Assembly (NCBI GenBank): GCA_021927905.1
Contig: BLLK01000074.1
Location: forward strand, 620,001 to 684,000
Direction of reading: 5' to 3'
Length of the DNA stretch: 64,000 bases
Source of the DNA: Chaetoceros tenuissimus
Lineage: Eukaryota; Bacillariophyta; Thalassiosirophyceae; Chaetocerotales; Chaetocerotaceae
The notes below the pieces were generated by a model. The model was not told the origin of the DNA. It did not search any database and saw only the letters and a list, made by a program, of their open reading frames with translations. Positions 32,625-43,845 of this stretch are shown piece by piece. Within the stretch, counting starts at the first letter, position 1. Every line of letters starts with the position of its first letter. The translations under genes were made by a program, and so were the position numbers.

Positions 32625-33015
32625 TTTCACTGGTATCCAATCACCGTTTCTGAATGAATATAATATTAATATGTTTAAGAACAGACACAAAAAAAGCACC
32701 GTTTCATATTACAAATAAATCTCTATTCAAATTTTTATTCTTGTTAAAACCGTAAATTGAAATTGGAAGAAGAATATTATTACCTTCTTATATTATTACA
32801 GGTTATGCGTCCAAGTAGCCCACTCACCAACCCACTCACCGTCGACCCACTCACCCCAGACCACCTCCATCATGTGACTTTTCACCCTTCTCATTCCTCT
32901 CAGGAAACTTTACAAAGTATTCTATTTGCCCGACACGATCCAAACTATGTTCAATGTGTTCTTCCAAACTCTGCAGTTGTATAAATAATACTATTGACTT
33001 GAAATAGAATTAAAT

Positions 33016-34210
33016 ATGGTGCAAGCAGATGATACAGCCTCTACAACAAGTTGCAACTCTTGTGCTCAACAAACGATACATACCCTAACTGAAGAGGCTT
33101 CTCGAAGGAAGAAACGTTTGTCAGATTTACTGCTACTAGACAAACCTCTTCATCGAAAAATAGTTTTGGAAAAAGAGAAAACACATGATGTGAATCCAAA
33201 GAGTATCATGGTTGTGAAGACACAGGCGGATAGTTTACATACTAAGGGCTTACGTAGAGTCAAGTTAAATCAGATTAGAAGGAGGCGTATGCATTTACAG
33301 AATCAGTTATCAAAGGATACAGCTTCGTGTTCGTGTTCTGTAGCTGCAGGAGGGACAGGATCTGGGAAAGATGATGAGTCAGCAATATTTTCTGTCGGTA
33401 GCAGTTCCTTATCTGTGCCTGTCGTAGATCAGTTACCAATGGAAGAAAATTCTGTATCTCTCCAACAAAAGAGTGCTATAGACTTTTCAATCACAACGAT
33501 ACGTGAGCACGTTTATATACCTGGAGATAATCCTGCAGTTATGGATGGACCACCATTGTCAATTAGTTGGAATCATCACTCGGAAATTAATTTGTCGGTT
33601 GATGAATTCGAACAAGCAAAAATATATGATGAAGTAAAGACTCAGGGAGAGCTTCGAATGCCTGCCTCTAGACGATCGCAAAGTAAGTATATTCTTACAC
33701 TATAGAAAATTGAGTCATAGTTTGGTCATGTTCTAATTGTCGTATCATCAATTATTAGTATTAAGAAAAACTGGGTATAGCTTTACTGATATTCAAAAAT
33801 CTATCAAGAGTGCTGCCCACGCTCGTAGGCAAAGGAATGAAACAATTGAATCACTATCTCACCAAAGATTTGATGAAGCTATGGAAAGTATTGGACGAAA
33901 AGTGAACAAATTATTGAGAAGGAATAAGAAGAAAAAGAACAAACGCAACAAGAATAAGAAGCAAGCAAGAAATGACATAGATAAAAAGTCGGATGTGCTT
34001 GACGATGATTTATTCAATAGTAGAGGATTTCCAAAAAGTGTCGGCTTCATCCGCAAAACTTCTACAAAGCAAAAGAATCATTCTTTTCTTGATAATGATG
34101 AAAATAAAGTTACACAGAGTAGAAATTTGAGCAATGTGCAACAAAAGAGCAAAGACCTGGATTTTCCTTTGCATAGAAGGGATAGTGCTCAGTTTCAGGA
34201 TGAATTGTAG
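33016..34210 (+). CDS. GDNP/GPP-family protein, member P1, two exons
   Basis: Exon 1 (33016-33682) and exon 2 (33759-34210) are joined across a 76-nt intron (GTAAGT...TTATTAG) in frame, about 372 residues. The core HVYIPGDNPAVMDGPPLSIS matches a pattern I remember from many uncharacterised diatom proteins (GDNP, then GPP, then I-S/G-W). After the intron comes LRKTGYSFTDIQKS, a helical segment also typical of that family, then a very basic Lys/Asn-rich tail that may be a nuclear signal. Function unknown. The MULE sits 148 bp upstream of its ATG. Confidence 0.7.
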
Positions 34211-34422
34211 GTAAAACAAGATTTTGAAGTCGATGTCTTTGATTTGCATATGCATACATACGTACAGCCATCGTCTGCGTGACATCTGGATTCGAAAAGA
34301 TTCAGTGGTGAAGTCAAGTCTCAACTCTCACTCACCTCACATAGTAATTATTATGCATTATGCGCGACACCAAAGCCCTTGCAAGTTGACATTTACAGTC
34401 TCTATATAAATAATACCATCGC

Positions 34423-34465
34423 ATGATGATCAAGGAAAGGAGATGCAATAGAGAGCGATCTTCAT
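34423..34465 (+). pseudogene. 5' fragment of GDNP/GPP member P2
   Basis: The first codons (MMIKERRCNRERSS) match the start of the intact member P4 at 40456. The gene is cut at 34465 by the TIR element that follows; its continuation lies at 38246. Confidence 0.75.
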
Positions 34466-34847
34466 CGTCAGAAAAAGCGCATTATCCAACTGCACTTTTA
34501 TCATTCAATCATAACATGGAAAATATACATTGACTTGACAATAATATCATAGATAGATCATATTATTCATAATAGCTCATGTGTGCAGTGCAGATGACTT
34601 ATGTTTTCATCGCGAATGACTCTTTCTTATTGAAATGACTTATATTATACTAAATGAATGAAATGAGGACAATATTACCGTGACTGACCTAAACAAAGCT
34701 AAATGATACTTTTCTGCGATCCCATTATGTGTTTTTAGCCAAACTCGTATTTGTCGAGCGTTGAATGAAGAATCATCTTGACATCATCAACCGCACAACA
34801 CTTTTATTTCACATCTTTTCCTTCACAACGTTTCACCTACAGCAAGA

Positions 34848-36460
34848 AATAATTGCAAATTTGAGTACCCAATATATATATATCAACGTATATGCACCTA
34901 ATTGATCCTTGGGCGAGTGAGAGTTTTGGAGATTTACTTTTATCGATGAGCTAGACGATAGATTACAGGACTTGACGAGCGAAAAAGGAGGCCGAGAAAT
35001 GAAGTGTTTTCATGTTGAATGAGTATTTGAGAGTGTTAGAATGCTGATAAAGGGCAATTTTTCGATATCATAGGTATAGTCAACTCACGGTGGCTTCGGA
35101 TAACGAACTGGTGCATTTTCAAGCAAGATTTGGAGTCGGATCGACCTTCAAATTTGAATATTTGAGGTCGACAGTTGAATACATAGTGCAAAAATCAACT
35201 TTTACTCAACAGAATTCGATGCTGTATAGCTCAAAACGTTGTTCTAGGTAATGAAGAAGAACGGTGTATATAGTAAGCGGACCTTTTTACATTGATATGA
35301 TTTCCAAGTGACTGGTGAAAAAAATTACTCAAAGATTTGAACCACCTCATTTCCAATCGATGTGCAAACTTTTGGGACCTGTCTTGATGTAATTACGGAT
35401 CACGAGTATAAACCATCTTCGCTCAATACTTTGAATTAAAACATTCAAGTTTTACTTCTCTTCTAGAGTCCATGGTACTTGAGTAAATCTAAATAATGTA
35501 GTCAATTTCCTTGCTCAAAAATTAAATATGCATGCAATTTAAGTATAATCTAAATACACAGCCGTGCATGGCTAATTAGTAATCGCTTTTACTGTATAAA
35601 TAATGAAGATCTCAAGCTTGGGAAACATCTCAAGCTTATCTTTATAGAGTATGGCAGTAAAACGTTATTTCAAGTTTATTTTTACGATATTTCAACATTG
35701 TTTTTTCGTATGGTTTCTTCTGTAGTGGCCTCAGAAGCTCCAAAACTTCGTCATAGTATCTATTTGTAATGGTGGTTTGGAATTTTTACGAATTATAGCT
35801 CCATCTATTCGAATAATAAAAATACAAGTACCGATAGCCTATTTTGGCTAAATTTCAAACTCAAATCGAAAGAAAGAATAGCTTGAGAAAAGTTTGTAGA
35901 CGTTCTCAAAATGATATAGGTAGGATATAAAAGGCTTAACATATGTATGGGTTAGGAGTATAAATGCTCAAAAAACTTCAACTGTCCAAAATGCTCCGCT
36001 TGAGTACAATATTACCTCGACAAATATGCGAGGTACGTTATCTTTAACTCAGCGACTCTTAAAGTTATGAATACGCCTCCTCCACTTTACTTCTCTCGTT
36101 AAAAATCAACTTTAATGGTTCTTAGGTAGATGTTATGCTGTCCTATAATCGAGTTTTGGCTCGATACAAGTTTGGAGGAGCGAAAGAAAGGATTTAAGTA
36201 TAAATACCAATGACGGTCGAGTCATATGTGAAATACATAAGTATCAATAAAATGAAACTTATGACGAATTAGAAGATATATAACATAATATTAATAAAAA
36301 GCTATACTTGTATGAATGTACTTTTCGATGCTGAACTACTTGTTTCTATTATATTATTTTTCTAATATGTGAGTATAAATTTAACAGGTATTCAGACGTT
36401 GCGAATACGTCATACTACGAAGACATATACGTACACAAGATTTGAATTAGTGTCAACACG
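34848..36460 (-). repeat. Diverged non-coding module, copy B (inverted relative to A)
   Basis: The reverse complement aligns with 16668-18695. Strong anchors are 36030-36170 (tataactttaag/cgagagaagtaaag blocks), 35560-35800 and 34900-35180. Homology weakens above about 36235 but reappears around 36380-36460, and again beyond the MITE around 37220-37300. No shared ORF is visible. Confidence 0.7.
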
Positions 36461-36480
36461 GAGAAACGGTCATTCTGATT

Positions 36481-37215
36481 CTACCTGCCGCTACTTTTCA
36501 GTCGTGTTTGGAGGGCTTAAGTAAATACCAAAACGAAGTTGGTGCGACAAAGTGAAAATTTTCTACCATTTCCTTTAGGGATAACAAAACCTATGTTTAA
36601 TACGTACGGATGTCGTATGAAAAATCCAATGACTGTATGAAAAATACAAAATCTTGAATTACAGATGGTACACAAAATATTTTTTTCCCTTCTGCTCGGG
36701 AATCTATTCTTTACCATCTCTTTTGTTTGTCAGAAGGCAGAAGGGAAAAATTCCCTTGAAAATTGCATTAGATATATACCACTACATTTGACCTATAGAT
36801 TTTTGCTTATAAAAATCATAGATCAACAAAATTCAATATTTAACACTTCAATGATCCTCTTATATATATAAAATATCGATTTATCTATAGGAATATGATT
36901 TTCATGAAAAAAAAACAAAAAATAATGATCACTTGAGTTTTACATTTTTTTTGCGTCAAGTTGAGACCCGCGAAGTTGGTACTCAGTTGAGCTGAAAAAT
37001 CTTATAAAAAAATACCTTTGAAATTTCCATACTTCTTTTTCAATACATGAAGATATATGAAAAACAGATCATTGAATGTAGCAGGTTCTATTATCATAGT
37101 TCATTAGGAATACAATGTATTTCAATGCTAACCAACTTCGTTTTGAAGAAAATGTCGCAGAAAGTGCTCTTTACTTAAGCCCCTTTTAGTCCCACAAAAA
37201 TCTAGCGGTAGGTAG
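36481..37215. mobile_element. Foldback MITE-like element
   Basis: About 735 bp whose ends are imperfect inverted repeats: CTACCTGCCGCTA...GGCTTAAGTAAA...AAAACGAAGTTGGT on the left (36481-36543) and its inverted relative on the right (about 37127-37215). ATT flanks both sides (36478-36480 and 37216-37218), a possible 3-bp target duplication. The related module A lacks it, in line with an insertion. No protein is encoded. Confidence 0.6.
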
Positions 37216-38245
37216 ATTCAAAAAAGCGCAGCGAGCAGAAGCAGCAGCACAGCAAACGACACATAAATCAAATCATTCAACACACCTCCACTTCACAGCA
37301 TGATATGATCAAAAGCAATACACGCTAATACATAAGAGATACAGAAATGTATTTTTATTATGTATAGAAAAGAAGGACGAGGATAGCTACTGTTGCATCT
37401 AGTTTCTTGGTGAGTAACAGTGACGATGGAAGATTTGTTTCTTGTCTCTTGTTCTTCTTTTCCCTCATCCTCCTCTTTTGTTCTAGTACTTGCCCACTTT
37501 GTGCTATCGATATACACGTTCTTTCCTTTGTGTATAGAATCATTCTACGGCAAAGATGGAATTACTCCACAGATGAATCAAAGAATAAGGTGAGTTCAAC
37601 GATTATGAACACGACATCTCCTTTCTTTCACTCATCAACATCGACTAACACTTTTCATATATCAGTAGCTAGTGTAATGCTATGTGACTATCAATACTAG
37701 GCAGCAGCAAAGGAAAAAAATTTCCGGAAATGGCAAAAAAGACTCGATGGCACATATCTTTTAGTTTTGTTTCATATACGATCATCTTCAAGGCGGCTGG
37801 TTGGTACTTAACTGGAACGAATGAATGAGGGCGATGTATTGCTTTGAATAGGATCTCTAAGTTAGGAAAATCAAATAAGTGTTGAGAACCAGCCTAAATG
37901 TTTTACATAGAATAATATTGATAAGAACAAATGCATCTATTTTCAAAAGCTTTGAATGATATATAATGAAATTCGACGACTCATTTCTACATTAGATTAC
38001 ATTTTATGAGACATTTCCTTTGATTATCATAGTCAAGTCTTTTACTTGTATGAGTTGTTTTGGATTGAAAATATGAGTCAATTTCAAAACTGAAATGATT
38101 CAATTTTTGTCGCATTTGAGCCAATTGCGATGATTGATCTGGCGCCAAAAGTGCACTTTGTAGATGATGATATGAGTCAATATTTAGCTGATATGAGTCA
38201 ATACTGTTGAAATGATTGCATATGGATAATGTGCTTTTTCTGACG
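37216..38245 (+). other. Right part of the TIR element with exon-like segments
   Basis: Around 37540-37589 a segment ends at GTGAGT and a TATCAG acceptor follows at 37665. The segment resembles the exon-like pieces at 16291-16526 (a GGAATTACTC core). The sequence next to 37220-37300 resembles 16590-16665 in inverted orientation, so homology with block A continues here. No open frame of useful length. Confidence 0.35.
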
Positions 38246-38687
38246 TCATCGCATTCTGCTTATACAACATGCTCTGAGAGTACTACTGGATTGATTGGAG
38301 GAGCAGGAGTACCTCGTTCTGCTGCGACCAAAGATATATTTCCTACATCTACAATGATTATAAAAACACAAGAACAAAGTCTGCAATGTAAAGGCATTTA
38401 CAAGAGGCAGAGGCGCAGACAGCCATTGATAGATAGATCTGACCATGATGTGGTCACGTCGAGAGGAAATGTAGACTTTTCCCATGCAACGGTTCGGCTT
38501 CATTCTATGATTCTTGGAGATAATTCCCGTGTACAGATGGACCTCCAATCACCATATCGTGGCATCACAATATAGAATTTACCTACACTATACCTCATGA
38601 CGAGGGTAAATGCCAAAAAGACATGGTCAAAGTTCCTGACGATTTGCAATTGACCTCTGAAGAGAGAGTTAATATATTACAAAATCA
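38246..38687 (+). pseudogene. 3' fragment of GDNP/GPP member P2
   Basis: Continues the gene begun at 34423 (HSAYTTCSESTTGLIGG...). It aligns with P4 at 40496 onward through VDFSHATVRL and MILGDN. One base is missing within the GDNP/GPP core, shifting the frame, and the homology stops abruptly at 38687 where the copied promoter block of the next gene begins. It is non-functional by insertion, frameshift and truncation. Confidence 0.8.
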
Positions 38688-39017
38688 AACATTTTCAACA
38701 GAGGTACAAGGTATTGAGTCCGAGTAAGTTTATTCAATCATCTTTCATCTCGCTCTTTTATTTCTTATTTCCTTTTTCTTGAAAGAATGGCTCAGAAGTG
38801 CATTTCTAAAATAGTATAAACATATGAGAAGTCAGGCCATTTACTGCCATCATGTGACATCATGTGACTTTTCACCCTTCTCATTCCTCTCCGGAAACTT
38901 TACGAAGTATTCTATTTGCCCGACACGATCCAAACTATGTTCAATGTGTTCTTCCAAACTCTGCAGTTGTATAAATAATACTATTGACTTGAAATAGAAT
39001 TAAAATGGTGCAAGCAG
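38688..39017 (+). promoter_or_regulatory. Copied promoter block, empty site for the MULE
   Basis: Matches 28415-28600 joined to 32876-33015 without the MULE. The doubled CATCATGTGA followed by CTTTTCACCC shows the pre-insertion sequence. It supplies the upstream region of member P3. Confidence 0.85.
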
Positions 39018-40147
39018 ATGATACAGCCTCTACAACAAGTTGCAACTCTTGTGCTCAACAAACGATACAAGGAAGAGGCTGCTCGAAGGAAGAAACGATT
39101 GTCAGATTTACTAGACAAACCTCTTCATCGAAAAATAGTTTTGGAAAAAGAGAAAACACTTGCTATTTATCCAAAGAGTATCATGGTTGTTAAAACACAG
39201 GCGGATAGTTTACATACTCAGGGCTTACGAAGAGTCAAGTTAAATCAGATTAGAAGGAGACGTAAGCATTTGCAAAATCAATTATCAAAGGATACTGCTT
39301 CGTGTTCGTGTTCTGTAGCTGCAGGAGGAACAGGATCTGGGAAAGATGATGAGTCAGCAATCTTTTCGATTGGTAGTAGTTCCTTATCTGTGCCTGTCGT
39401 GGACCATTTACCAATGGAAGAAAATTCAGTATCTCCCCAACAAAAGAGTGCAATAGACTTTTCAATCACAACGATACGTGAGCACGTTTATATACCTGGA
39501 GATAATCCTGCAGTTATGGATGGACCACCGCTGTCCATTAGCTGGAATCATCACTCTGAAGTTCATTTGTCGGTTGATGAATTCGAACAAGCAAAAATAT
39601 ATAATGAAGTAAAGACTCAGGGGGAACTTAAAATGCCGGCCTCTAGACGATCTCAAAGTAAGTATATGGAATATGTATCATGAATATTGCTAGATTTCTA
39701 TATGATTGTCTGATTCTCATATCATTATCAGTACTAAGGAAAACAGGATATAGCTTTACTGATATTCAGAAATCTATCAAGAATGCTACCTACATTCGAA
39801 AGCAGAGGTACGAAACCATTGAGTCATTATCCCACCAAAGGTTTGATGAAGCGATGGAAAGTATTGGACGAAAAGTAAACAAATTGTTGAGAAGGAATAA
39901 GAAGAAAACGAACAAACGCAAGAACAATAAGAAACAGGCAAAACATGATGACAAAGATAAAACGTCGGAGTTGCTCGACAATGATTTATTATACAGTAGA
40001 GGCTTTCCAAAAAGTGTTGACTTTGTTCGTAAAACTTCGAAAGAGCAAAAAGTTCATTCTTCTTTCAAAATGAAACGAACAAGCAAAGATATCTTGGATT
40101 TTCCTTTACATAGAAGGGATAGTACTCCGTTTCAGGATGATTTGTAA
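39018..40147 (+). CDS. GDNP/GPP-family protein, member P3, two exons
   Basis: Close paralogue of P1: exon 1 39018-39657, intron 39658-39731, exon 2 39732-40147, about 351 residues in frame. Relative to P1 a small loss near 39068 removes the HTLTE codons and shifts the frame, so the P1-like ATG at 39005 leads quickly out of frame. The ATG at 39018, 13 nt downstream, lies in the main frame and gives a new N-terminus (MIQPLQQVATLVLN). The core HVYIPGDNPAVMDGPP and the basic tail are conserved. Function unknown. Confidence 0.68.
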
Positions 40148-40455
40148 GGAAGGTAATAAAAGATTTGGATGCTGAAATTATTTCAAGATGACATGTAAGG
40201 AAGCCAAGAACCTAAAACAAGATTTCAAGGGCGCGATGTACGTACATTCTATACCATACGTGTGACATTTGGATAGATGGATTCAAGAAGATTCAAAAGT
40301 GTCACACTGAACTCGACTCTCACTCATCACTCACCTCACAGATTTATTTACGCCAGTGATAAGGTATGCATGACATCAAATGACTTCTTATCACCATATC
40401 ACCATATCACCACATCGATATTTTACAATCTCTAGACACCACGATAAACAATACA
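40148..40455. promoter_or_regulatory. Spacer between members P3 and P4
   Basis: Related to 34211-34422, the spacer after P1, through shared blocks such as gtgacatttgg and actctcactca. It contains a short CACCATAT tandem run at about 40393-40413. Presumably the P4 promoter. Confidence 0.5.
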
Positions 40456-41094
40456 ATGAATAGCAAGGAACAAAGACGATACAATAGAGAGAGATCCTCC
40501 TCACATTCTGCCTATACAACATGCTCTGAGAGTACTACTGGATTTATAGGAGGAGTACAAGTTCAATCTTTCCAATCAAAAATGATTGTCAAGACACAAG
40601 AGCAAAGCCTACAGTGCAACGGTCTTGTCAAGAGGAATAGACGGCCAATGATAAGTGGATCTATCAACCAAGAGGACCCTTCTAGAAAAAAGAAGGACTA
40701 CAGCTCTAGCAGTGTAGACTTCTCCCATGCAACGGTTCGGCTTTATTCTATGATTCTTGGAGATAACCCAGCGTGTAGAGATGGACCTCCAATCACCATA
40801 TCGTGGCATTACAGTAAAGAATTTATCTACACTATACCTCATGACAAGGAGGATAAATGTCAAAAAGATATTGGAAAACTGCCTGACGATTTGCAATTAA
40901 CCTCTGAAGAGAGAATTACCATCTTACAAAATCAAGGTTTTACCTTTGGCGAAATACAACGATGTACTCTAAAAACCAATTGCGCAAGAGCTGAACGAAT
41001 AGAGACATTGAAACGACTTCAACAACAAAATATTTTGTTTAGAGTCAAAAACTTTTTGGTTCCAAAAAGAGAGAAGAATAAGTTAATCAGATAG
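40456..41094 (+). CDS. GDNP/GPP-family protein, member P4
   Basis: 212 residues, single exon. An N-terminal Ser/Thr-rich part (SHSAYTTCSESTTG) is followed by the MILGDNPACRDGPPITISWH core and a helical segment ILQNQGFTFGEIQRC equivalent to the post-intron part of P1/P3, but without their long basic tail. It is the intact counterpart of the broken P2. Function unknown. Confidence 0.65.
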   Translation: MNSKEQRRYNRERSSSHSAYTTCSESTTGFIGGVQVQSFQSKMIVKTQEQSLQCNGLVKRNRRPMISGSINQEDPSRKKKDYSSSSVDFSHATVRLYSMILGDNPACRDGPPITISWHYSKEFIYTIPHDKEDKCQKDIGKLPDDLQLTSEERITILQNQGFTFGEIQRCTLKTNCARAERIETLKRLQQQNILFRVKNFLVPKREKNKLIR

Positions 41095-41181
41095 CTATAG
41101 AACACCAAATTATTGTTTCAACGTAAATTAGTTCTATAGTAAGTCTCACTTCTCTTCATAGATTTAGACACAAAGCAATGT

Positions 41182-43217
41182 CTATGCTTCAACACCACTT
41201 TCGTCCTTAATTTCATTCTTGGCAGTTTCCTCAACCTTTTCCTGAGAACCTTGAGGTTGCTCTACTACCTGGGTTTTCTCTGTCTTCTTCTGCTCTTCCT
41301 CTTTAATGATGGTAGGATCCTCAAGACCAAAGATTTTGTTAAGAAGCACAGCAATTGCTTTGATGACTAACCAGATACCAATTCCAGCAATCCTAACGAG
41401 CAGTAATGAAATTTATTCGTTAGAAGGGATGATGAACAAAAAAGCAACTAAAGCAAGTGTACTTACAAACCGTAAGCAATACTGTATGTAAGAGGCATCA
41501 TGATAACAGTAACAAATGCAACTACTGCATGGACAGGATTATTCCAATGAATATCTTCCAGAGATCTACACATCAAAGCTCCTACAATGATCAAACTTCC
41601 ACCCGTTGCCCACGGAGGGATCGATGAAAAAATCGGTGCAAAGAAAATGGATAGAAAGAAAAAGAATGCGATGAAAACTGCAGTCAATCCTGTGCGAGCT
41701 CCTGCCTCAACTCCAGCTGCACTTTCAATGTAGGAAGTCATTGGACTCATACCAAATAGACTACCAAACATGGTTCCTATGTTGAAATAAATGAGAATAC
41801 GTCTGATTGAGAGCAGATAACATTATGACTCAGATCACTTACCAATGGCATCAGTAGAAAATGCAGCTCTGCTTCTTGGAAAGTCTCCATTTTCGTCCAT
41901 CATTTTCATAGATCGAACAACAGCCAAAAAAGTTCCTGAAGCTCCTAGAAAGTCAACATACAAAAGAGTAATTACTGCAACCACATAGTCTGAACCTTTT
42001 GCCTCTGAGAAATCATATTTTACCATCACTTTGTCTAATCCATCCAAATCTACAACCTTTTTAAAGTATTCAAAGTTTGCGTTGCCCATATCATCATTTG
42101 TAAAGTAACTAACAGCAGTACCTCTAAACCAGGAAATGATAGTCACAATTCCAATTCCGATAATAAAGCTTGACTTGACGTTGTATGCCAATAGTACTAC
42201 CATGAGAATAGTTCCAGCTAGACCTAACCAAAGTGTTGGATTTTCCATCTCCCCAGTTACACATGCTACATAAAAGTATTAGATATTTGTTATTGAAGAA
42301 TAATTGTAGAGATGTACGTTCAATCTCACCGTAAGTGTCTCCTAGGATACAGTCTTGAGTATTCGCTTGGCAAAAATCGTCAAACAATGCAAATTTCACT
42401 CTATTCTCGTTAGTACAACCTCCAAGAGTGACAGCAGTAGCAATATCACCAACAACAACACCAAGAGTTTGAAGACCAAGATGAGTTAGGAAAGCCCCAA
42501 TTGCTGCTGGCAACGCATCTTTGATAGGATCTGGAATAAAAGTTTTGATAAGCCAACCTCTTGCGCCAGTAATAGATAGGACAAAGAAACAAATTCCCTC
42601 AATCAAAACTGCTGTCAAAGCAGCACCATAGGTCATCTTTCCATATCCGTGAAAGCCCACAAGATCATAAGCAAAGTAAGCGTTCACCCCCATACCCTAT
42701 GAGATATAGATAGAGGGATGATGAGTGAACTACAAAGAATAGTGTATATATATTGTCTCAGCGAAAGGATATTACTTACGACACTGATTGCAATTGGGAG
42801 ATTTGCCCAAAGTCCCATGATAAGACAGCCAACCATACTAGTCAAAGCAGTAGCTACCACCATCTGTCCTATGAAATTATCTAGTGAGTTATACCTAAGG
42901 AACTTGGAAGAAAACCCAAAGCATAATTCACTTACTTCTAGTTTCTTCGATGCATGTGTTGTAAGCATCCTCATCATCGCCCATCACACAAGCTCCACCA
43001 CTATCAGCCAAAATGTAAGGATTGACAGCTAGGATATAGCTTAAGGTTAGGAATGTAGCAACAGCTCCTTTGAACTCAGTGAAAACCTATGATATGTTCA
43101 GCTATTAGTAAAAATCTAGAAATCATACATGCATGTCAAACTAGTACTCTTGGTACTCACAGTAGTTCCTCTTGCTGTCAGTTCAAAAAAGTTATCAAGT
43201 TTCTCGTAGAGAGTCAT
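41182..43217 (-). CDS. AzgA-like purine (adenine/guanine/hypoxanthine) permease, seven exons
   Basis: NCS2/AzgA permeases import purine bases with protons. Exons on the minus strand: 43217-43161, 43086-42936, 42868-42780, 42696-42330, 42265-41843, 41776-41467, 41392-41182. All junctions are GT-AG and in frame, about 535 residues. Diagnostic parts are the start ...[20 protein letters not shown]..., [32 protein letters not shown] and [20 protein letters not shown], which fit AzgA rather than UraA. About 12-14 membrane helices; the tail is acidic and Gln/Lys-rich. An extracellular insert between helices holds several Cys. Plasma-membrane location is inferred. Confidence 0.88.
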
Positions 43218-43480
43218 CTTAGTTAAAGATTCTACAATAGTTGGAACAAACAAGTATTATACGCAGCTATGTAAAAAGCGAGTTGTAGAAATTGCGATTG
43301 AAAAAGTATCTTTGATATCTTTTGATGCAACAATCAAAGTGGAACTCGCATGTCTTTTGGTCTGCATGCTTCAATTTTGACTTGAATTGATGAATTGACA
43401 CTGTCAACCTTGCTTCTCCCCCTTTCGCATAAAGGGGGTTTGTATTTGCCTATTTGTCAGTTCGGAGTAACTTTTCAAGT

Positions 43481-43819
43481 TCAAGCCATACATACCTCTT
43501 TCCCGTGATAGAGTCTTTTGTAGAAACTACTTCCATTTCTCACCATAAAATATCCTACATACTCCTAAAGATTACAAGTTATGACATGCTTCGGAGTAAC
43601 TTGATATGCTTCGGAGTAACTTACCTGTAATAATACGTCATTGTAGCCACCGGAAAAACGTAAGAAACCGAAAATTGGAAAATACTTTGGTTCCTGGGGA
43701 TTGTGAGGCCATTTAGACGAATGCAGTCCTTTGAAGCCATCTGCTTCCTCCTTTCGTGCTGAATACTTATGTAGTGTTGCGAGAATAAAGAACCATTTGT
43801 CAAATAAGGTTCCCTTCAT
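43481..43819 (-). CDS. Small two-exon protein
   Basis: Exon 1 (43819-43625) starts with ATG and encodes 65 residues (MKGTLFDKWFFILATLH...). A 60-nt intron (43624-43565, GTAAGT...TTTAG) joins it in phase 0 to exon 2 (43564-43481), which reads EYVGYFMVRNGSSFYKRLYH and stops, 92 residues in all. Both splice sites are good and exon 2 is open, but the protein is unrecognised. It could be part of a decayed larger gene, since the region next to it is degraded. Confidence 0.42.
43580..43622. repeat. Short tandem repeat within the small intron
   Basis: ATGCTTCGGAGTAACTTG is repeated in tandem here, and CGGAGTAACTT recurs once more at about 43463. It lies inside the 60-nt intron of the small gene. Confidence 0.6.
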
Positions 43820-43845
43820 TATAAAATCTACTAGGTGGTTTCAAA

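Larger units (their letters stand above)
28601..32867 (-). mobile_element. Mutator-like (MULE) DNA transposon, looks complete
   Basis: The ends 28601-28670 and 32798-32867 are perfect 70-bp inverted repeats beginning GAGGTGGTCTGGGG. An 8-bp target duplication CATCATGT flanks it (28593-28600 and 32868-32875). The paralogous promoter at about 38855-38890 carries the same sequence without the element, which fixes the ends. It encodes one large transposase on the minus strand. Identical TIRs and an open transposase frame suggest recent movement. Confidence 0.93.
34466..38245. mobile_element. 3.8-kb TIR element without transposase, inserted in member P2
   Basis: Left end 34466 and right end 38245 form inverted repeats of about 28 bp starting CGTCAGAAAAAGC, with three mismatches. 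A 4-bp duplication TCAT flanks it (34462-34465 and 38246-38249). The coding sequence of the host gene resumes exactly after the right copy, so the boundaries are well supported. Copies of ATGACT(C/T)AT-like motifs cluster inside both ends (about 34596-34645, and about 38068, 38173, 38194 in the other orientation), like subterminal repeats. It holds module B and a foldback MITE but no transposase, so it is non-autonomous. Confidence 0.8.

Noticed and set aside
38241-38248. Perfect CRE palindrome TGACGTCA.
   Set aside because: It is created by the junction of the transposon end (TGACG) and the target copy TCAT, so it is not an independent regulatory signal.
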